Source of the DNA: Dongia rigui
GTDB lineage: Bacteria; Pseudomonadota; Alphaproteobacteria; Dongiales; Dongiaceae
Assembly: GCF_034044635.1 (NCBI RefSeq)
Contig: NZ_JAXCLX010000001.1
Coordinates: forward strand, 1,612,001-1,676,000
Length of the DNA stretch: 64,000 nucleotides
Direction of reading: 5' to 3'
This document shows positions 1-9,631 of this stretch, piece after piece. Position numbers and translations under genes: made by a program. Under the pieces are notes generated by a model. That model saw only the letters and a program-made list of their open reading frames with translations, did no database searches and was not told where the DNA came from. Numbering within the stretch: position 1 is the first letter of the stretch; each line of letters starts with the position of its first letter.

Positions 1-911
1 AGGCGATGGTAATCCGCCTCGGCCAATTTGAAGCGCGAGATCGGGTCATGCTCGAAAGTGTCGAGGCCGAGCGAGATGACCAGGGCCTCGGCGCCATATT
101 GCGCGATCCGCTTCAAGGCATGGTCGAGTGCTTCCGTATAGCGCTGCCAATCGGTGCCCCAGGGCAGCGGCAGGTTCATGTGATAACCCTCGCCGGCCCC
201 CGCGCCGATCTCATCGGCATAGCCGAGGAAATAGGGGAATTCCTGCTTCGGATCGGCGTGGAGCGAGATGGTGAGCACGTCGTCACGCGCGAAGAACATC
301 TGCTGGGTGCCGTTGCCATGGTGATAGTCGACATCGAGGATGGCGACACGCTTTGCCCCCTGGTCGCGGAAGGCTTGTGCCGCGATGCCGGCATTGTTCA
401 AGAAACAATAGCCGCCATAGAAGTCGCTGCCGGCGTGGTGTCCCGGCGGGCGGCAAAGGGCGAAGGCCGATTTCTCGCCGGTCGCCACCAGCTTCTGCGC
501 GGTGAGAGCCACATTGGCCGATGAGAGTACGGCGCGCCAGGTCCCCGGCGTGATCGGCGTCCCCGCATCGATGGCGTAATAGCCGAGCTTGCCATCGATG
601 CTGTCGGAAAGCCGGCGCCCCAAGCCGGGAACCGGCCAGACATGCGGCAGGGCATCGAAGGTACGGCCCGTCGCCGCCCATTCGTCCCAGGCAACGCGCA
701 GGAACTCGACCAGGCCCCGGTCATGCACTTTCAGGATCGGATCGAGGCCGAAGTCCTGGGGCCCCAGCACCTCGCCGAGCTTGGTCGAGCGCACCCGGTC
801 GATGACGATCTCGGCCCGACGCGGCATCTCATGGGCCTTCATGAACTGCCCTTCGAGCAGTTCGAACTTGCCGTCCTGCAGGCGATGATCTTCGCTGTAA
901 ACCGTACGCAT
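1..911 (-). CDS. aphA: Acetylpolyamine amidohydrolase (class II HDAC-like), 3' end outside window
   Basis: Zn-dependent deacetylase of the arginase/HDAC fold, predicted to remove acetyl groups from acetylated polyamines in the cytoplasm. 303 residues are visible from the ATG at 911; the C-terminus lies beyond position 1. Key residues seen: CRPPGHH (H158, H159), LDVDYHHGN (D195, H197) and LGLDTFEHDP (D284). These fall on the residue numbers I recall for the Mycoplana ramosa enzyme (H158/H159, D195, H197, D284), and YGGYCFLNN is also typical, so acetylpolyamine specificity is better supported than a generic HDAC call. It follows the amidase with a 6-base gap and is the last visible gene of the polyamine-transport operon. 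Confidence 0.9.
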   Translation of the reverse strand, partial: MRTVYSEDHRLQDGKFELLEGQFMKAHEMPRRAEIVIDRVRSTKLGEVLGPQDFGLDPILKVHDRGLVEFLRVAWDEWAATGRTFDALPHVWPVPGLGRRLSDSIDGKLGYYAIDAGTPITPGTWRAVLSSANVALTAQKLVATGEKSAFALCRPPGHHAGSDFYGGYCFLNNAGIAAQAFRDQGAKRVAILDVDYHHGNGTQQMFFARDDVLTISLHADPKQEFPYFLGYADEIGAGAGEGYHMNLPLPWGTDWQRYTEALDHALKRIAQYGAEALVISLGLDTFEHDPISRFKLAEADYHR

Positions 912-917
912 GATCGT

Positions 918-2354
918 TCAGAGATCCGGGCGCGAGCGGCGCGCGTTGTACCAGCCACCCACCGCCGTCTCAAAGGCCATGCCGGCGCGGAAGACGTCGG
1001 CATCGGCATAGGTGCGGCCGATGAGTTGCATCGAGGTGGGGACACCATTCGTCGCATGCCCCGTCGGCACCGCAAGCACCGGGCAGCGGCTGAGCGTGTT
1101 GAACGGTGTCGTCATGCACCAGGCCAGCACCTTGGGCAGCGGCGAGACCTTGCCGTTGATCCTGACCACGTCCTTGTTCTCGTTGAAATCGGCCTTCACG
1201 GCCGGGAGCGCGGTCGTCGGACAGATGAAGAGATCGTATTTCTCCATCATGGGGCCGAAGGTCGCGTACATCTTCACCGCGCCTTCCATCGACTTGAAAT
1301 ACTGGTCGGCGGTCGACTTCGCCCCTTTGCGGGCGAAGTTGCGGGCATAATTGGTCATGAGATGGCCGTATTTCTTGGCCGTCTGGTTGAGCTGCGTGCC
1401 GAAGAGATGTTCGAGATGGCGCATGCCGGTGTCGATGGCGTCACGCGTCCACCCCAGATCCACTTCCTCGACCGTGGCGCCGAGGCTCTTGAATACGCGC
1501 AGCGCCTTTTTCAGATTGGCGACCACATCCTTGTCGACCTCATAGAGGCCAAGATCGAAGGAATAGGCGATCTTCCAGCCCTTGATCGGCTTGTAATCGG
1601 TGGGCAGGCGCAGCTTGGGCCGCAGCGAGGCGATATCGAGCGGGCTGGGCCCGGAGATGACGTTCTGCAGCAGAATGGCGTCGGCGATCGTCCGCGTCAT
1701 CGGTCCGGTATGGCAATAGGGATCGAGGTTGAAGGGCGGATCGTCCGGGTTGCGGCCATAAGGCGGCTTGAAGCCGACGACGCCGCAGGCCGCGGCCGGG
1801 ATGCGGATCGAGCCACCGATATCGGAACCCATGGCGAGCGGTGCTGTGCCGGCCGCGAGCGAGGCACCAGACCCACCCGAGGAGCCGCCGGTGGTGAACT
1901 TGCGGTTCCACGGATTGCGCGTCACACCCCAAAGCCTGGAATGGGTCCAGGACGCACAGGAGAATTCCGGCGTCGCGGTGCGGGCATGGACGATGCCGCC
2001 GGCCTTGAGGATGCGCTCGTTATTGGCCGAGGTCTTGTCGGGGACGAAATCCTTGGTGGTCAAAGAGCCGTAGGAGGTTGGCTTGCCCGCGATCCAGCTT
2101 TCGTCCTTGATGGCAATGGGCAGGCCCTCCAGGGCACCGACCTTGCCGTCGCGCTTCATGAATTTCGCTTCCGCCTGCTTGGCAAGGTCCATGGCCTCGT
2201 CATAATGCTTGAAGGTGAAGGCGTTGATCTTCTTCTCGACCGTTTCCGCGCGCTCGATCACGGCCGACATCAGCTCGACCGGCGAGAGCTTGCGCTTGCG
2301 GAAGAGTGCCGCCGCTTCGGTGGCGCTCATATAAATGAGATCATCGTTCTTCAT
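918..2354 (-). CDS. Amidase-signature family hydrolase
   Basis: 478-residue amidase of the GatA/FAAH/NylA fold, cleaving a C-N amide bond. The Lys-cisSer-Ser triad is visible: K83 in AIKDES, S158 in GGSSGGSG and S182 in GSDIGGSIR. The 75- and 24-residue spacings match the family. No signal peptide, so cytoplasmic. It is not GatA, because no gatB or gatC is nearby and the start lacks the GatA pattern. It sits between two NylB-like hydrolases and acetylpolyamine amidohydrolase, which suggests an N-acyl-amine or amino-acyl-amide substrate. The substrate is inferred from context only. Confidence 0.9.
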   Translation of the reverse strand: MKNDDLIYMSATEAAALFRKRKLSPVELMSAVIERAETVEKKINAFTFKHYDEAMDLAKQAEAKFMKRDGKVGALEGLPIAIKDESWIAGKPTSYGSLTTKDFVPDKTSANNERILKAGGIVHARTATPEFSCASWTHSRLWGVTRNPWNRKFTTGGSSGGSGASLAAGTAPLAMGSDIGGSIRIPAAACGVVGFKPPYGRNPDDPPFNLDPYCHTGPMTRTIADAILLQNVISGPSPLDIASLRPKLRLPTDYKPIKGWKIAYSFDLGLYEVDKDVVANLKKALRVFKSLGATVEEVDLGWTRDAIDTGMRHLEHLFGTQLNQTAKKYGHLMTNYARNFARKGAKSTADQYFKSMEGAVKMYATFGPMMEKYDLFICPTTALPAVKADFNENKDVVRINGKVSPLPKVLAWCMTTPFNTLSRCPVLAVPTGHATNGVPTSMQLIGRTYADADVFRAGMAFETAVGGWYNARRSRPDL

Positions 2355-2383
2355 GGTGTTCCCCCTTGTTTACTCTTTCCACC

Positions 2384-2490
2384 GTCATGCCCGCGCTTGA
2401 CGCGGGCACCCAAACCCTCAACAGCACCAGTGGATCCCCGGGTCCCGCCGACGCATGTCGGGATCCGCCGACAAGGCCCGGCGATGACGA
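2384..2490. repeat. REP-like intergenic repeat, degenerate copy (family A)
   Basis: Two outward copies of a palindromic GTCATGCCCGCG / CGATGACG module flank a short centre, lying between the nylB-like gene and the amidase. It is a degenerate member of the family seen at 4865, 36739, 58718 and 61194. Confidence 0.6.
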
Positions 2491-2500
2491 CGCGTTTAGT

Positions 2501-3670
2501 TCACACATTCACCGCACGCTTCAGCGCGTTCAGGGCCGCCAATGTTTCCTTGAGCAGCGTATTGTTCCTGAAATCCGGCCAGGATGACAGCTTCACGGCG
2601 GTGAAGGCATAGGCCGGATCGGAATAAATGAGCTGCCCGAAAACCCCCCGGCACATCAGCACGGGCCGGCGGTGATCCTCCAGCCAGAATTGGCGGCGAT
2701 ATGCACCTTCCGGTGTGGCGATGCGATAATCGCCGGTGAACTTGTCATGCTCGGCAACGCGGCAGGCCTGCACCCATTCCGCCGGCACGATCTGCCGCCC
2801 GTTGAAGAGACCGTCATTCGTGAGCATCTCGCCAAAACGGGCGTAGTCGCGCAAGGTTGCATTGAAGCCGCCATCCGCCAGCGCATAGCCGGCGGCATCG
2901 ACGGTGTAGTTGGCGCTTTCTTCGGCACCCAAGGGCTGCCACAGGTCGCGGCTGACGATGTCGGGCAGGCGCCGCCCGGCAATGCGTTCGAGCGCGAAGG
3001 CCAGCACATCGGTTTCGATTGAGCGATAGGAAAATTGCGCGCCGTGATCGAAGGCGCGCTTCTTCAAGCTCAGCACCACATCCCAGCAGGTCTCCGGCCA
3101 GTCGCGACCGTCATTGGGGCGCGGCCGCCACTGGCAGGCGACATCGATCTTGGCGATGTCCGAGAAGGGATCGGTATAGGTTTCATCGAAGGCGACGCCG
3201 GATTGCATGTCGAGAATCTGGCTCACGGTCGCACCGGCATAGGCGGTCGCTGCCAGTTCGGGGAGATAGCGCGTGATCGGCGAGGCGATATCGATCCAGC
3301 CACGCGCCTGGTAGATGCCGACCAGGATGCCGATCAGCGACTTGCCGACCGATTGCGAGAGGTGCAGCGTGCGCTCATTCATGCCGTTCATATAGCGCTC
3401 GAGCACGATGGCGCCTTTGTGCAGCACGATGAAGCCGTCGGTGAAGGACTCGTCGAGGAACTGGCCGATGGACTTCTCGCCGTTCTCGCCGCGATAGCGG
3501 ATGGCATCGAGCTGGCGTGGTTCACGCGTGAAACGGCTGGGGGCCTCGCGCCCGCGCCAGACCTCGGCGGTCGGCACCATCTCACGCACATGCCGGAACG
3601 ACCAGCGGTTCCAGGGCGCCCGGTCCCATCCATCGCGCGGCGGATAGTTGAGATTGCTGTGATCAAGCAT
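2501..3670 (-). CDS. NylB-like serine hydrolase, paralogue 1 (class C beta-lactamase fold)
   Basis: 389-residue penicillin-binding-fold hydrolase. The nucleophile motif is S107-V-G-K110 (SQSVGK) and the catalytic Tyr is Y215 (FSYRS). The N-terminus (NRWSFRHVREMVPTAEVWR) and the VKLSSWPD near the C-terminus match the 6-aminohexanoate-oligomer hydrolase NylB as I remember it. Y165 and D176 fall at the places of NylB Tyr170 and Asp181, which recognise the amide substrate. No signal peptide. It overlaps the end of its upstream paralogue by 8 bases, so translation is probably coupled. An esterase or D-aminopeptidase role cannot be excluded. Confidence 0.85.
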   Translation of the reverse strand: MLDHSNLNYPPRDGWDRAPWNRWSFRHVREMVPTAEVWRGREAPSRFTREPRQLDAIRYRGENGEKSIGQFLDESFTDGFIVLHKGAIVLERYMNGMNERTLHLSQSVGKSLIGILVGIYQARGWIDIASPITRYLPELAATAYAGATVSQILDMQSGVAFDETYTDPFSDIAKIDVACQWRPRPNDGRDWPETCWDVVLSLKKRAFDHGAQFSYRSIETDVLAFALERIAGRRLPDIVSRDLWQPLGAEESANYTVDAAGYALADGGFNATLRDYARFGEMLTNDGLFNGRQIVPAEWVQACRVAEHDKFTGDYRIATPEGAYRRQFWLEDHRRPVLMCRGVFGQLIYSDPAYAFTAVKLSSWPDFRNNTLLKETLAALNALKRAVNV

Positions 3671-4841
3671 GAACGAGGGCCCTCTTCACGGCGGCGCAGG
3701 CGGCCTCCTGTTCGACGAAACGCGCATCATCCAGGAAATCGGGCCAGGACGACAGTTTGACGATGACGATGCCTGTGTCCGGGTCGGCATGAATCCACTG
3801 TCCGAACACGCCGAGGCAGTTGGTGGCGCGGCCGCGATAGTCCGGCAGCCAGAACTGGTTACGGTAGGCGCCGAACGGCATGGTGGCACGGTAGTCGGCA
3901 TCGAATTGATCGGGGTCACCGCGGCGCGTTTCGGCGATCCACGCGGCCGGCACGACCTGACGGCCGTCAATCACGCCATCTTGTGCAATCATCAGGCCGA
4001 AGCGCGCATAGTCGCGTAATGTCGCGTTGAAACCGCCATCGGCCAGCGCATAACCTTCGGCATCGACGGTGTAGTAGCTGTTCTCCTCACAGCCCAGTTT
4101 CTGCCAGATCTCTGCAGAGATGAGCTGCGGCAATCGCTGCCCGGTGACGCGTTCGGCGACGAAAGCCAGCACATCGGTTTCAATCGAGCGGTAGTTGAAG
4201 CGGGCGCCATGTTCGGCGTTGCACTGCTTCAGTCCCAGGATCTGCTGCCAGATCGATCTGGGCCAGGCCCGCGTGTCGCCGGCAGGCTTCGGCTTCCAGC
4301 CCGACGCCACATCGGTCTGCCCGACATCGGAGAAGGGATCGGTATAGGTCTCGTCATAAGCGACGCCCGAACTCATATCGAGGATTTGCTGCAAGGTGGC
4401 GCCGTCATAACCGGTGGCCTTGAGCTCCGGCAGGTAATCGGTGACCAAACCGTTGGGATCAAGGGCGCCGCGATGGCTGAGAATGCCGATCAGCGCCCCG
4501 GTCAGCGATTTGGCGACCGATTGCGACAGATGCGCCGAGCGCTCGGTCATCCCGTTCATGTAGCGCTCGAACACGATGGCGCCGTCCTTGAGGACGATGA
4601 ATCCATCGGTGAAGCTGTCGTCGAGGAACTGGCGGATGGTGAGTTCGCCGCGTGCCGCCTGGAAACGGACATCGTCGAGGCGGAAGGGACGCCGTGGCAG
4701 AGCGCTCACCGGGCCAGACCCACGCCAGACCTCGGCGGTCGGCAGGATTTCGCGGATGTGGTGGAAAGCCCAGCGATTATGGGGCGGCCGATCCCAATCG
4801 GCGCGGGGAATGCGTGGGGAATGCGGTGCTGCGGTCGTCAT
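3663..4841 (-). CDS. NylB-like serine hydrolase, paralogue 2
   Basis: 392-residue paralogue of the next gene, arisen by tandem duplication. The SxxK motif is S108-V-A-K111, catalytic Tyr Y217 lies in FNYRSIETDVLAF, and Y166 and D177 align with NylB Tyr170 and Asp181 at a constant offset of four. The start PPHNRWAFHHIREILPTAEV is close to NylB. No export signal, so it would act on imported substrate. It lies downstream of the transporter binding protein across a REP-like repeat and overlaps paralogue 1 by 8 bases. Probable substrates are short omega-amino-acid amides or acyl-polyamines (inference). Confidence 0.86.
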   Translation of the reverse strand: MTTAAPHSPRIPRADWDRPPHNRWAFHHIREILPTAEVWRGSGPVSALPRRPFRLDDVRFQAARGELTIRQFLDDSFTDGFIVLKDGAIVFERYMNGMTERSAHLSQSVAKSLTGALIGILSHRGALDPNGLVTDYLPELKATGYDGATLQQILDMSSGVAYDETYTDPFSDVGQTDVASGWKPKPAGDTRAWPRSIWQQILGLKQCNAEHGARFNYRSIETDVLAFVAERVTGQRLPQLISAEIWQKLGCEENSYYTVDAEGYALADGGFNATLRDYARFGLMIAQDGVIDGRQVVPAAWIAETRRGDPDQFDADYRATMPFGAYRNQFWLPDYRGRATNCLGVFGQWIHADPDTGIVIVKLSSWPDFLDDARFVEQEAACAAVKRALVHA

Positions 4842-4864
4842 AGCGTTATCGCCATATGTCAGGC

Positions 4865-4956
4865 CGTCATCCCCGGGCTTGACCCGGGGTCAGCTGGCGA
4901 CTGATAGATGCCGAGCCCCGTCGCACCAGATCCCCGGGTCAAGCCCGGGGATGACG
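4865..4956. repeat. REP-like inverted repeat (family A)
   Basis: GTCATCCCCGGG... and its inverted partner CCCGGGGATGAC about 70 bases apart, lying within the operon between the binding-protein gene and the first hydrolase. It may form a hairpin that stabilises mRNA or reduces downstream expression. Confidence 0.75.
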
Positions 4957-5024
4957 ATAAAGAAAACCGGCCACAGTGCGCCGCGCCCTAAGGCTAACGA
5001 GCACTGCAGCCGGCTCAACTCAGC

Positions 5025-6191
5025 TTACTTCGTCAGTTCGGTCCAGATAGCCGTATAGAGTTCCGTCACTTCCGGCGGGCAGGCCGCCTGGATGAAGGTC
5101 TTCTGGCCTTCCGGCAGGTTGATTTCCGGCGCGGCGGCAAATTCCTTGTCGAGGAACTTCTCCGAACCGGCGATGCCGTTGGCGTATTTCGCAAAGTCCG
5201 AAATCAGCGCGGCGTTTTCCGGGTCCATGATGAAGTTCTGGAACTTCTTCGCGTTCTCGATATTGGCAGCACCCTTGATGACCGCGACGTTATCCATCCA
5301 GACGGCGACGCCTTCCTTCGGATAGCCATAGACGATCTTCGGGTTCTGGAGACGCGCGCGCATCGAAGCGCCGTTCCAGTTGAGGCCCGCCATGATGTCT
5401 TCCTTGGCGTACTTCTCGACATTGCCGTAATCCATCGAGATCCAGTTCGGCTTCGAGGCCATCAGCAAGTCGCGGGCCTGCTTCAGCTCGTCCTTGTTGC
5501 CGTTGCAGACCGGGCTGAAGCCCTTATACGCAAGAGCGGCCGCGATCACATCGTTCATTTCCGGAACGACGTTGGTCTTGCCTTTGAGCTCGGCCGGGGT
5601 GTCGAACAGGATCGCCCAGGTATTGGGATCGCCCTTATAGGCGCCGGTGTTGACGGTCAGGCCCGTGGTGCCCCACTGCCAGGGAACCGTGTAGTTGCGA
5701 CCCTTGTCGAAATCGACATCGACCCAGCGCGGATCCATGTTCTTGAAGTTCGACATGGTGTTCGGCTTGGTCTCTTCCAGCAGGCCTTCGTTGATGAAGA
5801 CCGAGACGAAGTTGTTGCTGGGCACGACGATGTCGAAGCCATGGCCGCCAGCCTTGATCTTGGCGAGGGCAACGTCGTTCGAGTCGTAATCGGTGACCGT
5901 CACCTTGACGTTGTTCTCTTTCTCAAACTTCTCGATCAGCTTGGGGTTGGTGTAGTTGCCCCAGTTGTAGATGTTGAGCGAACCGCCGGCCGGTGCTGCG
6001 GCAGCGGCCGCGTCGCTGGTCGCCGTCGATGCGGCGGGCGCCGCTTCGCTGGTGGCGGTCGAAGCAGCTTCGCTGGTCGCCGTCGAAGCGCCTTCCGAGG
6101 CGGCTTCTTCCTTCTTCTCGCCGCAGGCGCTCAGCGCCAGCATGATGGTGACGGCCATGGCCGTGCTCTTGAATGCCTGTAGATATGTCAC
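5025..6191 (-). CDS. Polyamine-type ABC transporter substrate-binding lipoprotein
   Basis: 388-residue periplasmic solute-binding protein of the PotD/PotF family, supplying the two permeases encoded upstream. The GTG start at 6191 is chosen because GGAGG lies five bases before it and the protein then begins with a lipoprotein signal (lipobox LSAC, Cys23). A linker of about 50 residues made of Ala/Ser/Thr/Glu repeats (TSEAASTATSEA) separates the lipid anchor from the binding domain, which begins GGSLNIYNWGNYTNP as in PotD/PotF. The WGTTGLTVN and YPKEG segments are also typical. The ligand could be putrescine, spermidine or an acyl derivative. Confidence 0.9.
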   Translation of the reverse strand: MTYLQAFKSTAMAVTIMLALSACGEKKEEAASEGASTATSEAASTATSEAAPAASTATSDAAAAAAPAGGSLNIYNWGNYTNPKLIEKFEKENNVKVTVTDYDSNDVALAKIKAGGHGFDIVVPSNNFVSVFINEGLLEETKPNTMSNFKNMDPRWVDVDFDKGRNYTVPWQWGTTGLTVNTGAYKGDPNTWAILFDTPAELKGKTNVVPEMNDVIAAALAYKGFSPVCNGNKDELKQARDLLMASKPNWISMDYGNVEKYAKEDIMAGLNWNGASMRARLQNPKIVYGYPKEGVAVWMDNVAVIKGAANIENAKKFQNFIMDPENAALISDFAKYANGIAGSEKFLDKEFAAAPEINLPEGQKTFIQAACPPEVTELYTAIWTELTK

Positions 6192-6324
6192 TTGATCCTC
6201 CAACTTGCTGCTGCACTGCCCCGCCAGATTTTCCGGCTTCAGAGCGTCTTCGTCGTCCAAACCCAACCAGTCCAAATTCTGGCGCCGACCTGGTCACCGG
6301 CCCGCTACCGAGCCGGCCGGTCGG

Positions 6325-7173
6325 TCATGTTTTCTTCCTGTTGAGCAGGAAGAAGATCGTCACCATCACGATCGATATCGCCAGGAAGACCGACGAGATG
6401 GCATTCATTTCCGGCGTCACGACACGCCGCAACTGCCCCAGCATATACGTCGGCAGCGTATCCTGCCCGCCCGATTTCACCAATTCGGTGATCACAACAT
6501 CGTCAAGCGAGATGACGAAGGCCAACATGCCGCCGGCCAGCACCCCCGGCCACAGCAAAGGCAGCGTGACGTAGCGGAACGTCTTGAACGGCGTCGCATA
6601 AAGATCGGCCGCCGCCCGCTCGAGGCTGAGATCCATGTTTTCGAGGCGCGCCCGGATCGGCAGATAGGCGAACGGGATGCAGAAGGCCGTATGGGCGATC
6701 AGCAGATAGCCAAGACCGGTGTAGCCGGTCGCCACCTTGATCGCCGCGAAGAAGATCAGGAGCGCGATGCCGGTGACGATTTCCGGCACCATCAGCGGCT
6801 GGTTGATGAAGGCGTAGATGAAGGTGAGGCCCGGGAAAGGCTTGGTGCGGGTCGTCGCCAGTGCCGCCATGGTGGCGACGATGGTCGAGACCACCGCCGC
6901 GAACGCGGCGATCGTGAGCGAGCGGACCGAGGCGTCATAGACCTGCTGGTTGGCCCAGGCCGATTCATACCAGCGCCACGAGAACCCGGCCCAGATCGCC
7001 ACCGAAGTGCCGGCGTTGAAGGAATAGGCCACAAGCGTGAGGATCGGCGCATAGAGCATCACGAAGCAGATCATCGCGATGGTGGTAAAGCCGTTCTGCT
7101 GCTTGACGTCGAATCCGCGGCCCCATTTTTTCCGGACGGGCGCCTGATTTTTCCCTTGCGCGATATCAGCCAT
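6325..7173 (-). CDS. Polyamine-type ABC transporter permease (PotC/PotI-like)
   Basis: 282-residue inner-membrane permease with about six hydrophobic segments and the EAA-type cytoplasmic loop around LERAAADLYATPFKTFRYVTLPLLWPG. The ATG at 7173 has GGAGG six bases upstream and overlaps the stop of the partner permease by 8 bases, indicating coupled translation. A longer frame starting at 7221 would overlap the partner further and lacks an SD sequence. With the neighbouring permease it forms the translocation pore. Confidence 0.9.
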   Translation of the reverse strand: MADIAQGKNQAPVRKKWGRGFDVKQQNGFTTIAMICFVMLYAPILTLVAYSFNAGTSVAIWAGFSWRWYESAWANQQVYDASVRSLTIAAFAAVVSTIVATMAALATTRTKPFPGLTFIYAFINQPLMVPEIVTGIALLIFFAAIKVATGYTGLGYLLIAHTAFCIPFAYLPIRARLENMDLSLERAAADLYATPFKTFRYVTLPLLWPGVLAGGMLAFVISLDDVVITELVKSGGQDTLPTYMLGQLRRVVTPEMNAISSVFLAISIVMVTIFFLLNRKKT

Positions 7174-8107
7174 GACGTGCCTCCGTCTTCGAGGCGTTGC
7201 GGACATAAAACAGCAGCGCAATCATGACGATGGCCATCAAGGTGATCGAGAGTGCGGCCCCCAGCGGCCAGTTGCGGCCCTGGCCGAACTGCATCTCGAT
7301 GAGGTTGCCCAGCATCAGATTGCGCCCGCCACCCAGCACGCGCGGCGTCACATAGGCACCGAGCGAGGGGATGAAGACCAGGATCGAACCGGCAATGACG
7401 CCGGGCTTCACCAGCGGGAAGATGACATGCCGCAGCACACGCCAGCGCGTCGCATAAAGATCGTATCCCGCCTCGACCAAGCGGAAGTCGATACGCTCCA
7501 TACTGGCGTAAAGCGGCAGCACCATCAGCGGCAGATAGACATAGAGCAGGCCCATCATGACCGCGAAATCGGTGAACATGATCTGCAGCGGCGTGTCGAT
7601 GATCCCGAGGCCCAGGAGCAGCGAGTTCACGATACCCTCATTGCGGATCACTTCCATCACCGCGAAGGTGCGGATGAGGAGGTTGGTCCAGAACGGGATG
7701 GTGATGAGGAACAGCCACAATTCGCGCGACTTTTCATTCCGCGTGGCGATGAAATAGGCCGTCGGAAAGCCGAACAGCAAGGCCAGGATGGTGGTGAAGA
7801 AGGACAACTTGACCGAGCGCAACAGGATTGAGATGTGCGCATCGGCGATGCTCACGGCGTCCGTGAAGATATCCTTTTGCAGGATGACGCTGTACCAGCC
7901 GTCGGTCGAAAATTGCCATTCCACCCCGCCGTAATCGCCCTTCTTCAGGAAGGAATAGATGACGACGATGATGAGCGGCCCGATCGCCGCAAAGAGCAGG
8001 ATGATGAGGGCCGGCGCCGACAGGAGCCAACGGTTGCGCGTGTCGCGCCTGTCCGCCGCCGCAGCTGCCGCAGCGGCCGGATTTGAAACTGATTTCCCGT
8101 CCGCCAT
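7166..8107 (-). CDS. Polyamine-type ABC transporter permease (PotB/PotH-like)
   Basis: 313-residue integral membrane permease. An Ala-rich cytoplasmic N-terminus precedes the first helix (WLLSAPALIILLFAAIGPLIIVVIYSF). The EAA loop is EAGYDLYATRWRVLRHVIFPLVKPG. ATG at 8107 has AAGGG upstream, and the gene starts 6 bases after the ATPase stop. The order ATPase, permease, permease, binding protein is the usual one for alphaproteobacterial putrescine/spermidine importers. Confidence 0.9.
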   Translation of the reverse strand: MADGKSVSNPAAAAAAAADRRDTRNRWLLSAPALIILLFAAIGPLIIVVIYSFLKKGDYGGVEWQFSTDGWYSVILQKDIFTDAVSIADAHISILLRSVKLSFFTTILALLFGFPTAYFIATRNEKSRELWLFLITIPFWTNLLIRTFAVMEVIRNEGIVNSLLLGLGIIDTPLQIMFTDFAVMMGLLYVYLPLMVLPLYASMERIDFRLVEAGYDLYATRWRVLRHVIFPLVKPGVIAGSILVFIPSLGAYVTPRVLGGGRNLMLGNLIEMQFGQGRNWPLGAALSITLMAIVMIALLFYVRNASKTEARHG

Positions 8108-8113
8108 GATCCC

Positions 8114-9208
<1,095 letters not shown>

Positions 9209-9631
9209 GATAGATAGCCCCCGTCCTGGTTTGCGCCATCCGCCACACACCCCTTATGAAGCCCTTCTACATGGGGCTTTCCGTGGGCTCGGCCTTATCC
9301 GGCCAGGATTTTGCGCGGCGCCAAGATTAGGCATTCGGGTGGCAAGGTCAATCGCGGCGTTGCACAAAAGTGAAATTTGTTGACCTGTTTTCATCACAGC
9401 ATGCATCTGCATACGCCCAGGACGCGCAATCCAATGATCGAGTTCCCCCGTCGATGTTTCGGCCTGTTGCGGTTTCGATTGGCCTTCGGGTGGCGCGCGA
9501 ACGAACCTGCGCGCTTTCGGAACTCCATCCATTCGGTCAATGAGCGCAAACGAGATCGCTAGCGCGTTTTCCGGGCGACACTGTTAGATTGCGCGCCGCA
9601 TGACATATTACCGGCACCTGCGGACCCATCG
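9209..9631. other. Divergent control region between transporter operon and LysR gene
   Basis: 423 bases with no convincing coding frame. It must contain the promoters for both directions and is the natural place for the LysR operator. Besides the weak minus-strand promoter listed separately, a short symmetrical GCATGCATCTGCAT stretch lies near 9400. Confidence 0.6.
9324..9351 (-). promoter_or_regulatory. Possible sigma70 promoter for the polyamine operon
   Basis: On the minus strand TTGACC (9346-9351) and TAATCT (9324-9329) are separated by 16 bases, about 115 bases before the ATPase start. The -35 is good and the -10 weak. Confidence 0.3.

Noticed and set aside
642-2612. Plus-strand open frame of 656 codons across the amidase gene
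   Set aside because: It lies antisense to well-supported genes, its product is Arg/Gly/His-rich without any motif, and the opposite frame is a full amidase. Long antisense frames are expected at this GC content.
9254-9532. 92-codon minus-strand frame in the polyamine/LysR intergenic region
   Set aside because: No SD, low-complexity composition and no similarity; the region is better explained as a divergent promoter.
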